Shown here in pieces: positions 11,867-24,280 of a DNA stretch of 64,000 bases. The stretch's first letter is position 1; each line of letters opens with the position of its first letter. The notes under the pieces are model-generated. The model made no database searches. It saw only the letters and a list, made by a program, of their open reading frames with translations, and was not told the DNA's origin. Location of the stretch: assembly GCA_964057225.1 (NCBI GenBank), contig OZ059900.1, positions 10,550,501 through 10,614,500 of the forward strand. Direction: 5' to 3'. The DNA comes from Auanema rhodensis (Eukaryota; Nematoda; Chromadorea; Rhabditida; Rhabditidae). A program made the translations under genes and the position numbers.

Positions 11867-14800
11867 TGCTACTGAAATATAAAAAATGCTATAAATAAAT
11901 TTTCGAAAAATGCTTTCCGAAATAAAATAAGGTAACAAGCAATCACGAGAACTAAAAGTGCGAGTTGAACTAGACCGGTGAAGACCAACTGGCTTGATCT
12001 TGATTCTAGTTGGAACGATGACGTTAGACGAACAAATGAGGTCATTTCTGTTCTGCCGATTCTTGGTGGTAGACGGTAGTGGTGGTGATGAAGGGAGGGG
12101 AGTGTTGACTGGGTACAGAGAAATAGGGGGGATAGGATAACAATCAATGTTAAACGATTTATACTTAAGGATGAGAAAACTATCATGTTCTATAAAGCCG
12201 ACAAGAACTTTTATTATGAGTTGATAAAAAAACAAGAAAAAAATGATGGTCGAAAGACGTGAATAAAAGAATGAATGTTCTCTATAAAATTAGAAAATGT
12301 GGAAAGTTCGGACAATTGAAGCAATTTATAGACGGTAATATGATGAGAGTCAATGAGAAAGGTCTGAGGTCAGGAAAAAAACAAGATTTTAAAACATAGT
12401 TTTTCGAAAAAAAAATGTAAGTGAAAATGTAAAAAGAGCTAACAAAAATAAGGATAAATTGATAGAGAGAGGTATGCATTAAAGCTATGAGGTGATACAA
12501 AAATGTGATTGAGTTAGCATTTCATCACAACTTTTTGTACAAAGATTTTTTGAGAACTGCTTCTGAATCGGGTCACGCAGTTGTATAAGTCTTTTACATG
12601 AACGATGTAGACGAACGACACTGATAACTGATGAAAACAAATTCAAGTAATTGCGTTTGTTATAGTTCATCATGTTCATCTTTTCTTTTAATTTTCAGTA
12701 ACAATGGCAAGATATGGATGTAGGTAATCACCACATATTGGTTAAATAATCAGTATTAATTAGCTATGACATGTGGACAAATGAATTTGCATCCTTTTTT
12801 TTGACCGAAAATAACATGAAATGTTTGAAGTCAACTAAATGTAAATAGAAAGTGGTAGCTAAACGTTTTGTGAGTGTCTAACGCAATTCAGCTGAAGAAA
12901 AGGACGATTGACGAAAGAACCAGGTCAGCCTATTTTGCCGATTGCTGGAAGGGGGAAAGGGGAGGATATGATGAAATGGTAGGAAGAGCGCTCTGATTCA
13001 AATGAGACAGACAGTTTAATGAATGTGCGGGGGATGGGGAAGATACGGCTGTCTCAGTCTCGCCTTGACCGTTCAAAGGCTATGTCCTTGACGTTCACTC
13101 ATCCGATATTCGCATCTCAAACTAATGTGAAATTCCTATCATCAGTGCGATAGAGCAAGAGAGGTAAAAGAACTTGGAGAGGTAGACTATTCGAAAGTGA
13201 AGAAATGACTATGAAAGATAACATAATGAAAAGACCCCCTCTGGTCAAACTTAAATGAAGTGAGAAGAGCAGAAAAGGAGATAAAAAGAGGATTTATGGA
13301 TAAAAAATGAATTATTATTTGTATAATCTGTCTGGAAGAAATAGTTGATTGTGAGATGTATTAGACAGAATATGATGATCATGCTGCGAATAGAATTAAG
13401 TTTTCATTCGTATACAGTTAAATAGAACATTAGGATAAAGCAGTAGAGACGTTGCAAATGAATTAAAAGAGAGAGGATGACGGGGGAGTGGGGTGATCTG
13501 AGAGGCTAACTATAAGATCTACAGCTAAAACTTGTTGCAGTCGTTTACAATGAGATGTGAAGCATATTGGACAATCATCATATATAATAAATAAAAAAAA
13601 ACAAAAATGAAATGAAAGAAGCAACAATCTCTTGTTAATCTTGTTTTATAAATAGTTTTATCTACGATTGACTGTGTCACACTTGAATGAAATAACGAAG
13701 TTTCTCTTGAATATTCAATTCATTTGGACAGATTTGTTATAAAAGAATATGTTTGATGATGAGATTGAGACAAAGAATCTTAAACTTTTTATGCAAATTC
13801 AAAAAAACTGTCACTTGATTGAGAAAGTCAGTTTGCTTTTCAAATTAGCATTTAAGATTTGGAATATGTATTGCTTTAATCAGTTTCTTGCATTGGTTCC
13901 ACTTAAATCAAACAGATTAAAGCTTTGAGATGGATGCGAAATCGGTTGTTCGAATCATTTTTTATGCCATTTTCGTTTTATAATACTAGTATAGATATGC
14001 AAATTGTACTGTTGCTTCCAAATTGTTCCATATACTTGTGTTCAAGTGAAATGATCTATGTCTATCTTTATTGATAGTTGCAAGTAGTCGAAAAAAGATT
14101 TTTACACGTCAGAATTGGCTATTGATATCAAACAGTCTGACCTAGATTGGCTGTCTCTTCTCTGTTAAAATGGGTCAAGCCGATTGATGATCACGCCAAA
14201 CAGTATGACGATGGTGATGGTTTGGTTGGAGGGAAAGAGGGGAGAATCAAACGCAAAGGAAGAAGATTAGATAGATGTTCGTAGTTATCTGCATGTATAT
14301 GCGTATGTGTGTTCGTTGAATACAGATGTAATATTGTATATACTCATCAATCGCAGACAGTCAATCCTTCTTGATGCTTGACAGATAGAACGAGAAAAAA
14401 GAAAGAGAGAACAGCAGAGATAAACGAATCAGAGGAATAAGATTACAGATCTTGTTTTTCCTGCGTTTCATCTGTGTATATGAAAAGTTGAATATAACAA
14501 TAAGATCACGAGATCAATTTCGAAATCTTCCGAAAGAAGATGAAAATGAATTTTTTCGAATTTAAAAATAATCCTTTTACAATTTTGATAAAACTGGTTC
14601 TTAAGTTATATTAAAATAGTTTATTTCAATAAAAAAATATATTTTACTTGGATAATGTGAGAAGAAGAATAGAAATCGAATTTAGATTATAATTTGAGAA
14701 TATGGTTTTGCTTTCTTTTCTTTTGATGTTTTAAGTATTTGTTTCTGTTGTTCTCTATCAAAATAGTTGTTTTATTCAAGAAACTTCATTGTGCCAAATG

Positions 14801-15234
14801 AAAAAGATATGTGAAATACATTATACATTTGTTAATTAAATATTTGATATAAACCAAATAAATACACAACACTTGAAAACAAAACATTTTATTTCGTTTT
14901 ATCACTTATAGTTGTGTATTGATTTTATTACATTCTTTATACAATGTGATATTTGTAAGATGGTTAACCATACATCACTTGAAAATGCATATGTATAATC
15001 TAAAATATCATTATCATTTCTGAAAAAAATGCTCTAATAGAGCACGTTATATGTGCAGACTCAATCATAGGTTAGATCAATGATACGTTTAAATGAAGCA
15101 AAAACCTCATGAAAATATTATTTTCTCCGGGAAAAAATTATTTTGAATAAAAATGGCAAAATTCAAACTAATTAATTTGGTTTAAAATGGATTGGTAGAA
15201 AAACAGTTGCGTAGTTACTTCGATTTCACATTCA
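11867..15234. other. acn-1 upstream region, no gene seen
   Basis: A 3.4-kb region upstream of acn-1. From about 12.0 to 14.5 kb the + strand is strongly purine-rich (GAGA, GAAAGAG), so it is pyrimidine-rich on the acn-1 strand. Small frames on the minus strand, for example at 12282-12679, are low-complexity and lack splice or family support. It is probably promoter or outron; hypodermal moulting enhancers would be expected here, but I identify no specific site. Confidence 0.45.
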
Positions 15235-15706
15235 TCATTGTATGTAGAACTTTTGGCACCGAGCTAGATTTATTGGAGGATGTACCTGCATAAATAACAT
15301 AGTTATAGCAATCATAGTTTGTTCTTACAAATATTATATCTCGTTTAGTGATTCCTAGACTTACTCCACTGTCGCTTCGTTTAATAACGGTTCCATGATA
15401 TGTTAATCTAAAAAAATATTGCATCATGTTCAGAAAAAATTCATTTAACTCACGTGAGAGAATTTACATCACGGTTTAATTTATTGGCAATTTTTTCATA
15501 AGTGTCATACATTTGTGCACCATAGTTAATACGAATTTTAAACAAAAATCGAGCCTTAATAATAATAAAGTAAAAATTTTAAAAAAGGAACTTACTCCAC
15601 TGAGAATATATACATCAACATATGTAATAGCGTACAATCGTTTTCTAAATTCAGCATTTGCTTCATATTTCTGGCGAGCTTCACGAAGTTGCAATCTAGT
15701 AATCAT
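15235..15706 (-). CDS. Small ubiquitin-like (Rad60-SLD-type) protein
   Basis: Four exons (15596-15706, 15454-15554, 15329-15407, 15235-15285) give 113 aa. A charged helix (residues 1-25) precedes a beta-grasp-like domain: a strand FLFKIRIN, a segment YEKIANKLN, a strand LTYHGT, and SLGITKRDIIFV, which matches the usual ending of ubiquitin/SUMO folds and the Rad60/NFATC2IP SLD type. No C-terminal di-glycine is seen, so conjugation is unlikely and a protein-interaction role is inferred. The last 43-bp intron (15286-15328) is also open in frame; if retained, the protein runs on to a stop at 15215 with a different tail. I prefer splicing because the donor GTAAGA and acceptor ATGCAG are good and its length matches other introns here. 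Confidence 0.7.
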
Positions 15707-17590
15707 CTTTTAGTACAACTTGGAGAACAATTACAGATCGAGACGCTCAGCCAAAAAAAGCACAAATGCTAAAGAGGTACAGATGCTGCGCGACACAGTG
15801 ACACTGGGGGGTTAGGTCAGAGAGTGGATTAGCAAGCCACCAGCCAAGACAGGCTATAGACAATAGAGCTCAGACTTTCGGAGAGAGGTTCTTCAACAAT
15901 TATAGTAGCACCTGTCGTCCAAATTTATGTTGAACGATCTGAAATAATCCTTTTTTGGTAAAAATATTATATGTATATACATCTAACGATCTATAAGTAT
16001 GTACATAAAGACATAAAATTTGTAACTTGATACAAGATTCACATATAACTATACTATATTACATCATATACATATTAAGAGAGTATTTAGTTAGATTTCA
16101 GAAACAGAAATATTGAAGAGAAGAAAAGCATAAATATGTTTAGAAATATGAATTTGTTTTATTAATTATGTAAAAAACGGCAATTTCTTACGTTAAATAT
16201 ATTATATTACTGATTATTAGTATTTAGTTTACAGGTAACGGGGTTCTAAGTAAATATAAACCGAGTATTATTTGTGCTTCTTAACCTATACACCCTATAT
16301 GCACAGTAAGAGGTTGAATAAAAAGTCTTACACGAATAACATCAGTTCATATCTTCATGTGTGAAACATGCTAATGTGGTGCTTGATACTGGCAGAGTTA
16401 AATTTATTATGACAGAAGCCTTTTATTTCATCATCGATGAGACACCTAATAAAAATATTGATTGAGAATTGGATATGCGAAGCTTGCATGAATCCCAATA
16501 ACAGCAGAACACCCTTAACTATGAATGTTTGTCATTAGATTAAGAATTCAAAACAATGTTATATATGATATTCATAATTATATGAACAGTTTAAATATTA
16601 ATAATCCAAACAATATTAATCAATTTATATTCAATATACGTGAATCTAAGTGTATATACGTCTTATAAAATATAAGAAAATAGAATCGTCATCTGAAAAA
16701 TATAGTATACATAGATTATATCATAAACCTATCAAAATTATTATATATTATAGTTCACACAATTAGATATAATCAAAAAATTTACAATATGTATGTGACT
16801 TATGAAGAATGGCTCGCATATATCATATAGATATGAAGCAGATGATATTACATCATTAGATAAGATTTAGCTAATCTGAAAAAGATTAGGGAACAATAAT
16901 GGAATAAACCAAAGCGTTTATCATATATCTGTGATCAACTTTAACATTATAATAACCTAAATATGTGATATTTGATGAATCGAATTCACAAAATTGCTGA
17001 AAGAAGACAACATAATGGCTTCTGTTGACTGTTTGTAGGATACAGAATGCAGAGGGCAAATGCAATGTAACGCTTCTATTTGAATGAGAAACATATAAAA
17101 CTTGAAACAATGTTTAAAATAAAATGTTATATTAGGCTTGTAATCAAAAGAAAAAATTGAAAAAGACAGTAATCAGCTATGAGCTAAAATACTGAAGCGA
17201 GTACTGGCGAACGAGAAAAGATTAAATGAAATAGATCAATAAAAAGTAGCTGAAAGAGACGAAAAACACTGCAAATTATGAGAGAGGGGAATCGAGAGAT
17301 TTATAATTTTGAATGAAGCGAAAAAAAAATAAAAAAAGAATAACAGGTATAAAAGCAAATTGGAAAAAATTATGCTGATACGAAGAAAAGAGATGACCTG
17401 TTCACAACAGAATTTCTCGAAACTTATTTAAAATTTTAAATGAATTTGTGAGATGAAAAAAAATTGTGCAAATGTAGTTAACTTCATGTAAAAGAAAACA
17501 GGTTAAATATTATGAAAAGTTGTATATTACATACATTTATTGTTTGAAAAACATGAGCAGCTATAAAACAACCAAGTGAAGAAAACTGAA
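15707..17590. other. Intergenic, no gene seen
   Basis: AT-rich sequence between the ubiquitin-like gene and the left arm of the inverted duplication. Its minus strand should hold the ubiquitin-like gene's promoter near 15.7-15.9 kb, a locally more GC-rich patch. The rest (16-17.5 kb) is very AT-rich with no supported frame. Confidence 0.5.
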
Positions 17591-19207
17591 AATTTCATCA
17601 AATATTTGAAATTTCAATTAAAGCCAAATACTAAATGAGAAAGAAGCACAAAAGATAACGTTTGGAATAGTTAAACAGATGAGCTATTATTATTTTTATT
17701 ATAATTATTAAAATTTCTAATTAAATTAGAATTATCTGTGTTAACTGCATCATTCGTATATTGATTATAATCATTATTGGGAATATATTGGAACTGAGAA
17801 GCTGCTTGGTGATTTGGTGCTGTTCGAGAGATTTTAGTTGCTATATCAGCAGATTCACTTTGATACTCCTTGATATTGAATGGATAACTCTGAAAACATT
17901 GATACATCTTTGCCATCTCTTGGAATCAGATACCTCATTTCGTTGCATCACTAAATCAAATATGTAAACACCAACCATGAGGAACTCCAAGACCTGAAAG
18001 AAATTCAAAGAAAATTAGTAAAACGTGATTCTCAATTACAGCAGCTGCAATCCATTGTCCACGAATATGACCTGACCCTCTTCCTTGATAATTAACCTAA
18101 TAATGAAACTGTTGTTTAAGACGTTCAGTTAAGACAACCTCAGGATCATTTGTGAGCACAGCCATCCAAGTTCCTAACAAACCACAGATAAACATAAGAA
18201 TTATTCCAATCAGAGCATAAACTCTTTCCTGCAAATTATAACAAAAATAAAGATGATTGGATATATCACATACAAGTGCTAGTGTCATTCCACGTAAAGC
18301 TCTATGGCCATTTATGGAAAATAAGAGAAGAACAATAGCACAAAACAATGATAAGGCCAAGAATATTATAAGAACAAACACCTAAAATAAGGGAAAATTT
18401 GACTTTTTTGACAAATAACTCTTAATTCCTTACTTGTCCTAAAGCTGTATAACCAAAAACATTCATAATCATTGTACAAGCATCACCACCACATGTGATT
18501 TGAACAAGCCATTGTAGGATAAAGAACATGACCTAATAGTTCAATAAGAAGTTAATATTATCGATTGAATTCCCTACCAATTCAAAAATTCGTAAAAGAC
18601 CCATTGGATGTAGCCACATGCCTGGAGTACATTCAATATCTTGATCATCATCATAAATCTATTTGAAGAGGTAAATATACAATGGAATACACTATCTTAG
18701 CAACTTACCAAGTTCTCTTCAAATTCTTCTACTTGTTCTTGTTCCTCTTGTTCTCCAACATACCTTTCATTGTATTGGGACATATTCTAAAAAAAACAAA
18801 TTTTGAATACAAATTCGGAAAAATCTTGAAAATTGAGAGTTGAAAGAGAAACAAATAAGAAAGTTTCATATTAATGAAAGGTGAACGAGAAAATTAAATT
18901 ACATTGTTAGCTAACAACTCATTCTTATCAGCAACTACTATTAAATGCTCTTTGATAAGCTTGTTTGCATGTATTTCGTATCATCGATAAGTCATTTGAA
19001 TGAAATTATGAGTCGAACCAGCTTCCTCGGGTTTCAATTGTTTCCTGACAGAGTAACCGGTGTACACTATTCAACACAGCTAATTTCAAAAAAAAAATTT
19101 ATTGAAAATGAAAATTCACAGGTGCGGTGAGTAAAAAAACGTCGATTATCATATTGGTCTGAAGAACAACATTATCGTTTGGATACTTAGAAAAACTATT
19201 TACTTAC
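17591..19207 (-). repeat. Left arm of 1.6-kb inverted duplication
   Basis: The reverse complement of this segment is nearly identical to 28399-30015. Position x in one arm pairs with 47606-x in the other across the whole MARVEL-like gene without a visible indel, including introns. Differences are scattered single bases. Homology continues to about 19292 on the inner side after an about 70-bp gap in the other copy. Confidence 0.95.
17671..18783 (-). CDS. MARVEL-like four-helix membrane protein, copy 1
   Basis: Eight exons (18709-18783, 18578-18658, 18434-18532, 18274-18381, 18139-18228, 18040-18096, 17934-17993, 17671-17889) give 262 aa. An acidic N-terminus (about 25 residues) is followed by four hydrophobic segments (MGLLRIFELVMFF; FVLIIFLALSLFCAIVLLLF; YALIGIILMFICGLL; WIAAAVLEFLMVGVYIF) with a short Cys-containing first loop, the layout of MARVEL/tetraspan vesicle or junction proteins. 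The tail is Asn/Tyr-rich and ends in an Asn/Ser run. An acceptor (TTTTTTTTAG) lies four bases before the ATG, fitting trans-splicing. It sits last in a probable operon, 222 bp after the 66-aa gene. An almost identical copy lies at 28823-29935. No specific orthologue is recognised. Confidence 0.82.
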
Positions 19208-19373
19208 AAAAAATTTATAAAAATAAAAATTTGAAACGAAGAACTATGGTTGCAACCAGTACAACTTGGAGAATTGTATTGTCATGCTTGAGCTGGAAAG
19301 ATGAATTAACGTTTGAAAATAGATAATAAGAAGATCTTACATGGTAAACATTTGGTTCAACACGAGAGATCAT
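19006..19373 (-). CDS. 66-aa protein with one possible membrane helix
   Basis: Four short exons (19341-19373, 19238-19292, 19120-19158, 19006-19079) join with consistent phases to 66 codons and a stop. The product has a hydrophobic stretch at about residues 17-29 (TILQVVLVATIVL), then a basic and aromatic segment (YDNRRFFTHRT) and a C-terminus ending GSWFDS. Acceptor-like TTCTAAAG precedes the ATG by about 7 bases. It lies 119 bp after the stop of the upstream gene on the same strand, a spacing typical of nematode operons. The last exons recur, with point changes, in the inverted copy, where exon 1 and part of exon 2 are missing. Function unknown; the model rests on phase and splice-site agreement. 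Confidence 0.55.
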
Positions 19374-19492
19374 AGCGACACTTTAGAAGAATCAAAGAGG
19401 TGGCATAACTGCCTTAGTGGTTTTCTCCATATCTCTGGTGAACAAATTGGCGGAACATTTGAAAAACAATATGGAAGTTTCCCGAACAGTGA

Positions 19493-22400
19493 TTAGATGA
19501 TAATCTTCTTTAAGCTGTAATCAAGCTGGTGTTTTAGATATGCTTGCAATATAAATACCGTGGAATAATATCTTCTGATTGCTCTTTTAGTGAACTTATC
19601 TTCATGGTTTTCATAGAGAATTACTCGACTTGATTGAAGAAACATTCTTCGATAAATATATGAATCATGAAATGCAGGATATTCGAAATAGAAATCTGGC
19701 ATATATTTTTCCAATAAAGATTCGAATGTTGTATCCTCTGTAATGTTTCCGAAAAACAACACAGTATCACATGGACGATAGCTAAAAATCAAAAAATATA
19801 GTAAATTCTGCAAATTGAATTACTGAAATGATAAGGATTTTAATAAAAAAAACATACGAATAGATAAAGTTGATATACTTTGCTGTTTCGTATTCTATAC
19901 ATAGATTCACTGTATTTCCAGAATGACTGGTAATCGGTACTACAACTGGTAGATTTTTCTTTGAATAAGAATTCTCATCAATTGCCTGAAAAACTTCAAA
20001 TAATCTATAATCTATCTCAAATATTCACTTTTTCATAAGCATTTTTGGTGATTTTGAATAAAGCTTGAGTAGAACATCCATTTCTGATAGCAATGCGTAA
20101 GCCCATTAGCAAAGATAAGCGAATCATTTTCTCATCGTTGTTCTAAAACATTAGTAATTAAGTTTCCAGTAAACAATAAATTTTATTTTGATATTACCTC
20201 ATGTCGTCTAAGCCTAATTAGTTCTTTTTGAGAAAAATATTCTAACATATTGAATAATTCGATTAAAGTATAGTCGTTATACGTCTAAAAATTCAAATAA
20301 TCAAAATAGAAAAAAAGATTAAAGTTCATTTACCGGGGTTAAAGTTTGACGATAGTCCGATAAAATTTTGTAACACATATCATTGGTTGTGACATGTTCC
20401 AATGACAGTAAAGCTCGACCAAGTCTATTTACAGTTTTAAGTTGAAACTCTATTGAGTAGGAACCAATGATTGATAATAGATAAATTACCGCCTAAAGAA
20501 GGATTTTCCATGTTTTAGAATGAAAAATGGATACCTGCTCTAGTTTGTCCACATCCTTTAGTACACTTATATCAAAGTCGTTGTATAATCGCATAGTTAA
20601 CAGAGTGAAAATTGATAGCTCACGTATTTGATTCTGTACAGATTGACGTTACAAATCTTTTTTTAAAATTTAAATAACAAATAATCTTATTTCTCTCAAA
20701 ACAGTTGAAACTTACAGCTTTATTGATTTCGTTTCCCTCATATTGGTATTCATTACTGATGTACTTGTCGCATATCGTTTCATTCATTAAAGTACTTAAG
20801 TAGAATTCTATTTGATCCGGGAATGATTTAGGATACTCTTCTCTTAGTTTAACATGTAAAGTATGCGGAATCTAATGAAAAAGCTTAATCTTTCAATTAT
20901 TCTAATATAAACTTACTTTTCTCAAATCATCATAAATGCTGAATAATGCAAGTTTTTTCTTTAATAGAAAGAGTTTTGGTAAAGCTACTTCTGTTTTTTT
21001 CTCTGGAATCTGGAACCCTTCAGGAATCTCCGTTTTCTGTGCACTACATGGTAGTTCAAGCTTTTGAGATGGAAGAGCACAAGGTTGTTCGTAACTACCG
21101 ATGCTTGGCAACTCTGCGGTGTATTTCGGATCATCAAATAGCTTTGACAGATTTTCCAAAGATTTTTCGTTGTTTGTTTCAGTCGAACATAGCTTTTCTT
21201 CCAAAGTCGAAGCAGATTGCTCACTACTAATTGTTTTAGCAGAACTGTGGGGAGAAGAAATATCCACCTTCTCCTTTTGAACCTTGAATATACTTTCGTT
21301 ATCAGATTGTGGGACTTCATCTGATGTGAAAATACTTGACTGTAGATAGTTGTTTTTGACTTGATGCATGTTCATAAGTGTTATGTTTTTAGGTCCAGAC
21401 TGCTTATACGGTGTAGCTATGAACGCTTCTTCTATGCATAATTCTTCATGGAGAACTTCTTCAGATCTTATTGTTCCGTTCTGAACTTGTACTGTATCGA
21501 AAACTTCAGGGATAGAAGAATATTCTTGTTTCTTATTGCAATCTTCTTTTTTCTTTATGCTAATGGATTCTGAAGTGAGACTGTCTGTCTAAAAATTCAA
21601 ATAATCAAAATAGAAAAAAGATTAAAGTTCATTTACCGGGGTTAAAGTTTGACGATAGTCCGATAAAATTTTGTAACACATATCATTGGTTGTGACATGT
21701 TCCAATGACAGTAAAGCTCGACCAAGTCTATTTACAGTTTTAAGTTGAAACTCTATTGAGTAGGAACCAATGATTGATAATAGATAAATTACCGCCTAAA
21801 GAAGGATTTTCCATGTTTTAGAATGAAAAATGGATACCTGCTCTAGTTTGTCCACATCCTTTAGTACACTTATATCAAAGTCGTTGTATAATCGCATAGT
21901 TAACAGAGTGAAAATTGATAGCTCACGTATTTGATTCTGTACAGATTGACGTTACAAATCTTTTTTTAAAATTTAAATAACAAATAATCTTATTTCTCTC
22001 AAAACAGTTGAAACTTACAGCTTTATTGATTTCGTTTCCCTCATATTGGTATTCATTACTAATGTACTTGTCGCATATCGTTTCATTCATTAAAGTACTT
22101 AAGTAGAATTCTATTTGATACGGAAACGATTGTGGGTTTTCTTCTCTTAATTGAATTTGTAAGGTTTGTGGAATCTAAATAAAAAAAGTTGAATCTTTCA
22201 ATAGTTTTAGTATTGACTTACTTTAACCAACGGATCAAAATTGTTAAAAAAGGTTAATTGCCTTTTTGCACTAGCTGGTGTAGCCGGAATCCCTGTTTGA
22301 CTTCTTTTGGGAGTCATGCATTCGTAAAATTCTACACGTTGTCTGCTACAAGATCGTGAGATCTGATCCCGCAGAATCAGATTTGGTCGTCGGCAATGAC

Positions 22401-24141
22401 TTCTAGCTCTTGGCAAATATGCAGATACAATTTTTCTTTGAGTGTGAGATTGTTCAGGGGGTGTTATTGTTGAAACTTCTCTTTCGAATAGAGGCAGAGG
22501 TAATATTTGTTTTAAAGTTGGTGATGTTTCCTCAGTATCTAATATATTAACTGCTTTGTTGATGCTAGAAATTTCAACTTGTGCACCGGAACGAGCTAGG
22601 CTTTGTCCTGAAGGACATCTGTTCCAAGAACTCACAGGAGTTATAGGTATGCAGACGTCAGAAATTGTTTGTACTGGTTCCAAGTCAAGTTGCGGTACTG
22701 TTGGTGTCTGCTTCAATTCATTGAAAACAAATTTTTTTGTTGAAGCAGGAGTTCTCAGTAGTTCATCTTCAGGAGTATTTGTTTCCACCGCATTTTCAAT
22801 AGTCAGAGGTTCCAATACGGTAGTACATTCCAGAACCGACTTTGTAATTGGCATAGCTGTTCCCTGTTTTACTGGTTCCAGGTCAAGTTGCGGAACTGTT
22901 GGTGTCTGCTTCAGTTCATTGAAAACAAAATTTTTCGTTGAAGCAGGAGTTCTTAGTAGTTCATCTTCAGGAGTGTTAGTTTCTGCCGCATTTTCTATAG
23001 TCAGAGGTTCCAATTTGGTTGTACATTCCAGAACCGACTTTGTAATTGGCATAGCTGTTCCCTGTTTTTCTTCTGCTGAATCCGCTTGAACTGGAAGTTC
23101 CAACATGCTTTCTTTTTCCACCGTAGTTGTACTTTCACATTCAACTCTTTTTGAAACGTATGCTTCGGAACATATTTCAATTTTGTGAGTCTCTTCTTCT
23201 GACGATTTCCTAATATTACAATTCTCATTCAACAAATTAGATGAAGGAATACTTTTGGTACAGGGATGCTGTTTCCTTTTGGTAATATTACGAATGTTAG
23301 GATGTGCAGAAACATGATTGTATTGCTTAACTGATCGGCTCCGAGTTTGATTTTCTGGCTTTGGAAGTGGTACAACAACAGGCTTATCCTTGTTTCTTGC
23401 TGAGCTAACACTGCGACTAACTAGAAAGTCTCTCACGCGTAGATCTCTTTTCAATCGTCGACTGCGAAGATTTTCTGTTGCAGTAGGAGATGGTTGAGGT
23501 GGTTTACAAATTGTTGGTTGCTCAATAATTCTCCTCATGCTAGTACTACGACTAGTTAACAGACGGCGTTGTTCATCACGATTTTCTGGTCTGCTTCTTG
23601 AGGGCTCCTTGACTTGTGAGGTTGTTGCTTCTACAATTTTCGTCTTGTCCTCTTTCTTCGTTAAATATTCTCTACCAGTAGAGTCATCTCGTACAACACT
23701 ACTTGGTCGCGAGTGTCGAGACGAAGAAGTTGGAGGTGAGCTGCAGCTACGCAACATCAAACTTTGATTTAATGAACGCGGTAGACGAGAATTAAACTTT
23801 CTTGTGGTGACGGAAGTAGGAGTACCACGCATAACACTTAAACTCTGACCAATACTGTCACATTTAGTAGTCGAGGAACGAAGAGTTTGATGAGTAACAG
23901 ACGATTGACAAGTATTATTTTGCAGTAAATTGGAAACCCGAGCAGTATCGCAAGATTTAACGTTTGAAGACAATTTCAAAAGATATAATTCTTTTGCTAT
24001 CTTTTCTTTTCTTGACATGCTTGAAGGATAACGTGAATTTACCTTCCGCGACTTGATTGGATCAGGAGACACTCTTAGAACTTCAGCGGAATCAGTGCGA
24101 TGTCGGCGACATTGAGGAGCAGAACAAGTAGTACGACCCAT
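19493..24141 (-). CDS. 1345-aa repeat-containing protein, function unknown
   Basis: Twelve exons join in phase (22222-24141, 22019-22174, 21838-21936, 21637-21795, 20917-21588, 20716-20871, 20535-20633, 20334-20492, 20198-20284, 20029-20142, 19858-19985, 19493-19781). Exon 1 alone encodes 640 aa of Ser/Arg/Pro-rich, probably disordered sequence with many S/T-P sites (such as TPASTK), suggesting phosphorylation by proline-directed kinases, and two tandem 66-aa repeats. Exons 2-4 and 6-8 are duplicate copies of a 138-residue probably helical domain, separated by the acidic 224-codon exon 5. The last four exons encode a conserved-looking folded C-terminus. I chose the ATG at 24141 because an acceptor (TATTTTCAG) lies about 25 bp upstream; the upstream in-frame ATG would add a spurious hydrophobic leader. 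First gene of a probable operon. No family recognised; a cell-cycle role is only a guess. Confidence 0.75.
20283..20817 (-). repeat. Duplicated exon block, copy A (exons 6-8)
   Basis: This stretch, covering exons 8 and 7, most of exon 6 and their introns, is almost base-for-base identical to 21587-22121. Beyond about 20817/22121, still inside the duplicated exon, the copies diverge markedly although they remain homologous. Confidence 0.93.
21587..22121 (-). repeat. Duplicated exon block, copy B (exons 2-4)
   Basis: Near-identical partner of 20283-20817, 1304 bp away in the same orientation, including introns. Exon structure and phases are the same in both copies (156, 99 and 159 nt exons), so either or both can be read in frame. 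Confidence 0.93.
22676..23071 (-). repeat. Two tandem 198-bp (66-aa) coding repeats
   Basis: Within exon 1 of the 1345-aa gene the same 66-residue unit occurs twice in tandem (period 198 bp), differing at only a few residues. Each unit contains MPITKSVLECTT, NTPEDELLRTPAST and FVFNELKQTPTVPQLDLEPV, with repeated T-P sites. Confidence 0.92.
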
Positions 24142-24280
24142 TTCAATAGTAAGATTCAAGCAGATATCTGAAAATAAATCCTGTGACGATCTAAGCAACA
24201 ACAAAAACAATTGAGAAATAACAAAAAAAAATATGTGTGATATCAAACGAAGAAAAAATATGAAAGTGAGAACGATTATA

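Larger units (their letters stand above)
17671..24141 (-). other. Probable three-gene operon
   Basis: The 1345-aa gene, the 66-aa gene and the MARVEL-like gene lie in the same orientation with gaps of 119 and 222 bp. Each downstream ATG is preceded within a few bases by a splice-acceptor-like sequence, and no promoter-sized space exists between them. This is the classical layout of nematode polycistronic units resolved by spliced-leader trans-splicing. It is inferred from spacing only; RNA evidence would be needed to confirm it. Confidence 0.5.

Noticed and set aside
12282-12679. Minus-strand frames upstream of acn-1
   Set aside because: Hydrophobic or mixed noise without family likeness or matching splice sites.
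18945-19130. 61-codon + strand frame, mirrored at 28473-28661
   Set aside because: It is the antisense of the last exons of the 66-aa gene; its conservation follows from the inverted duplication.
22556-23089. 177-codon + strand frame inside the 1345-aa gene
   Set aside because: Antisense shadow of the repeated coding region; the repeats explain its length.
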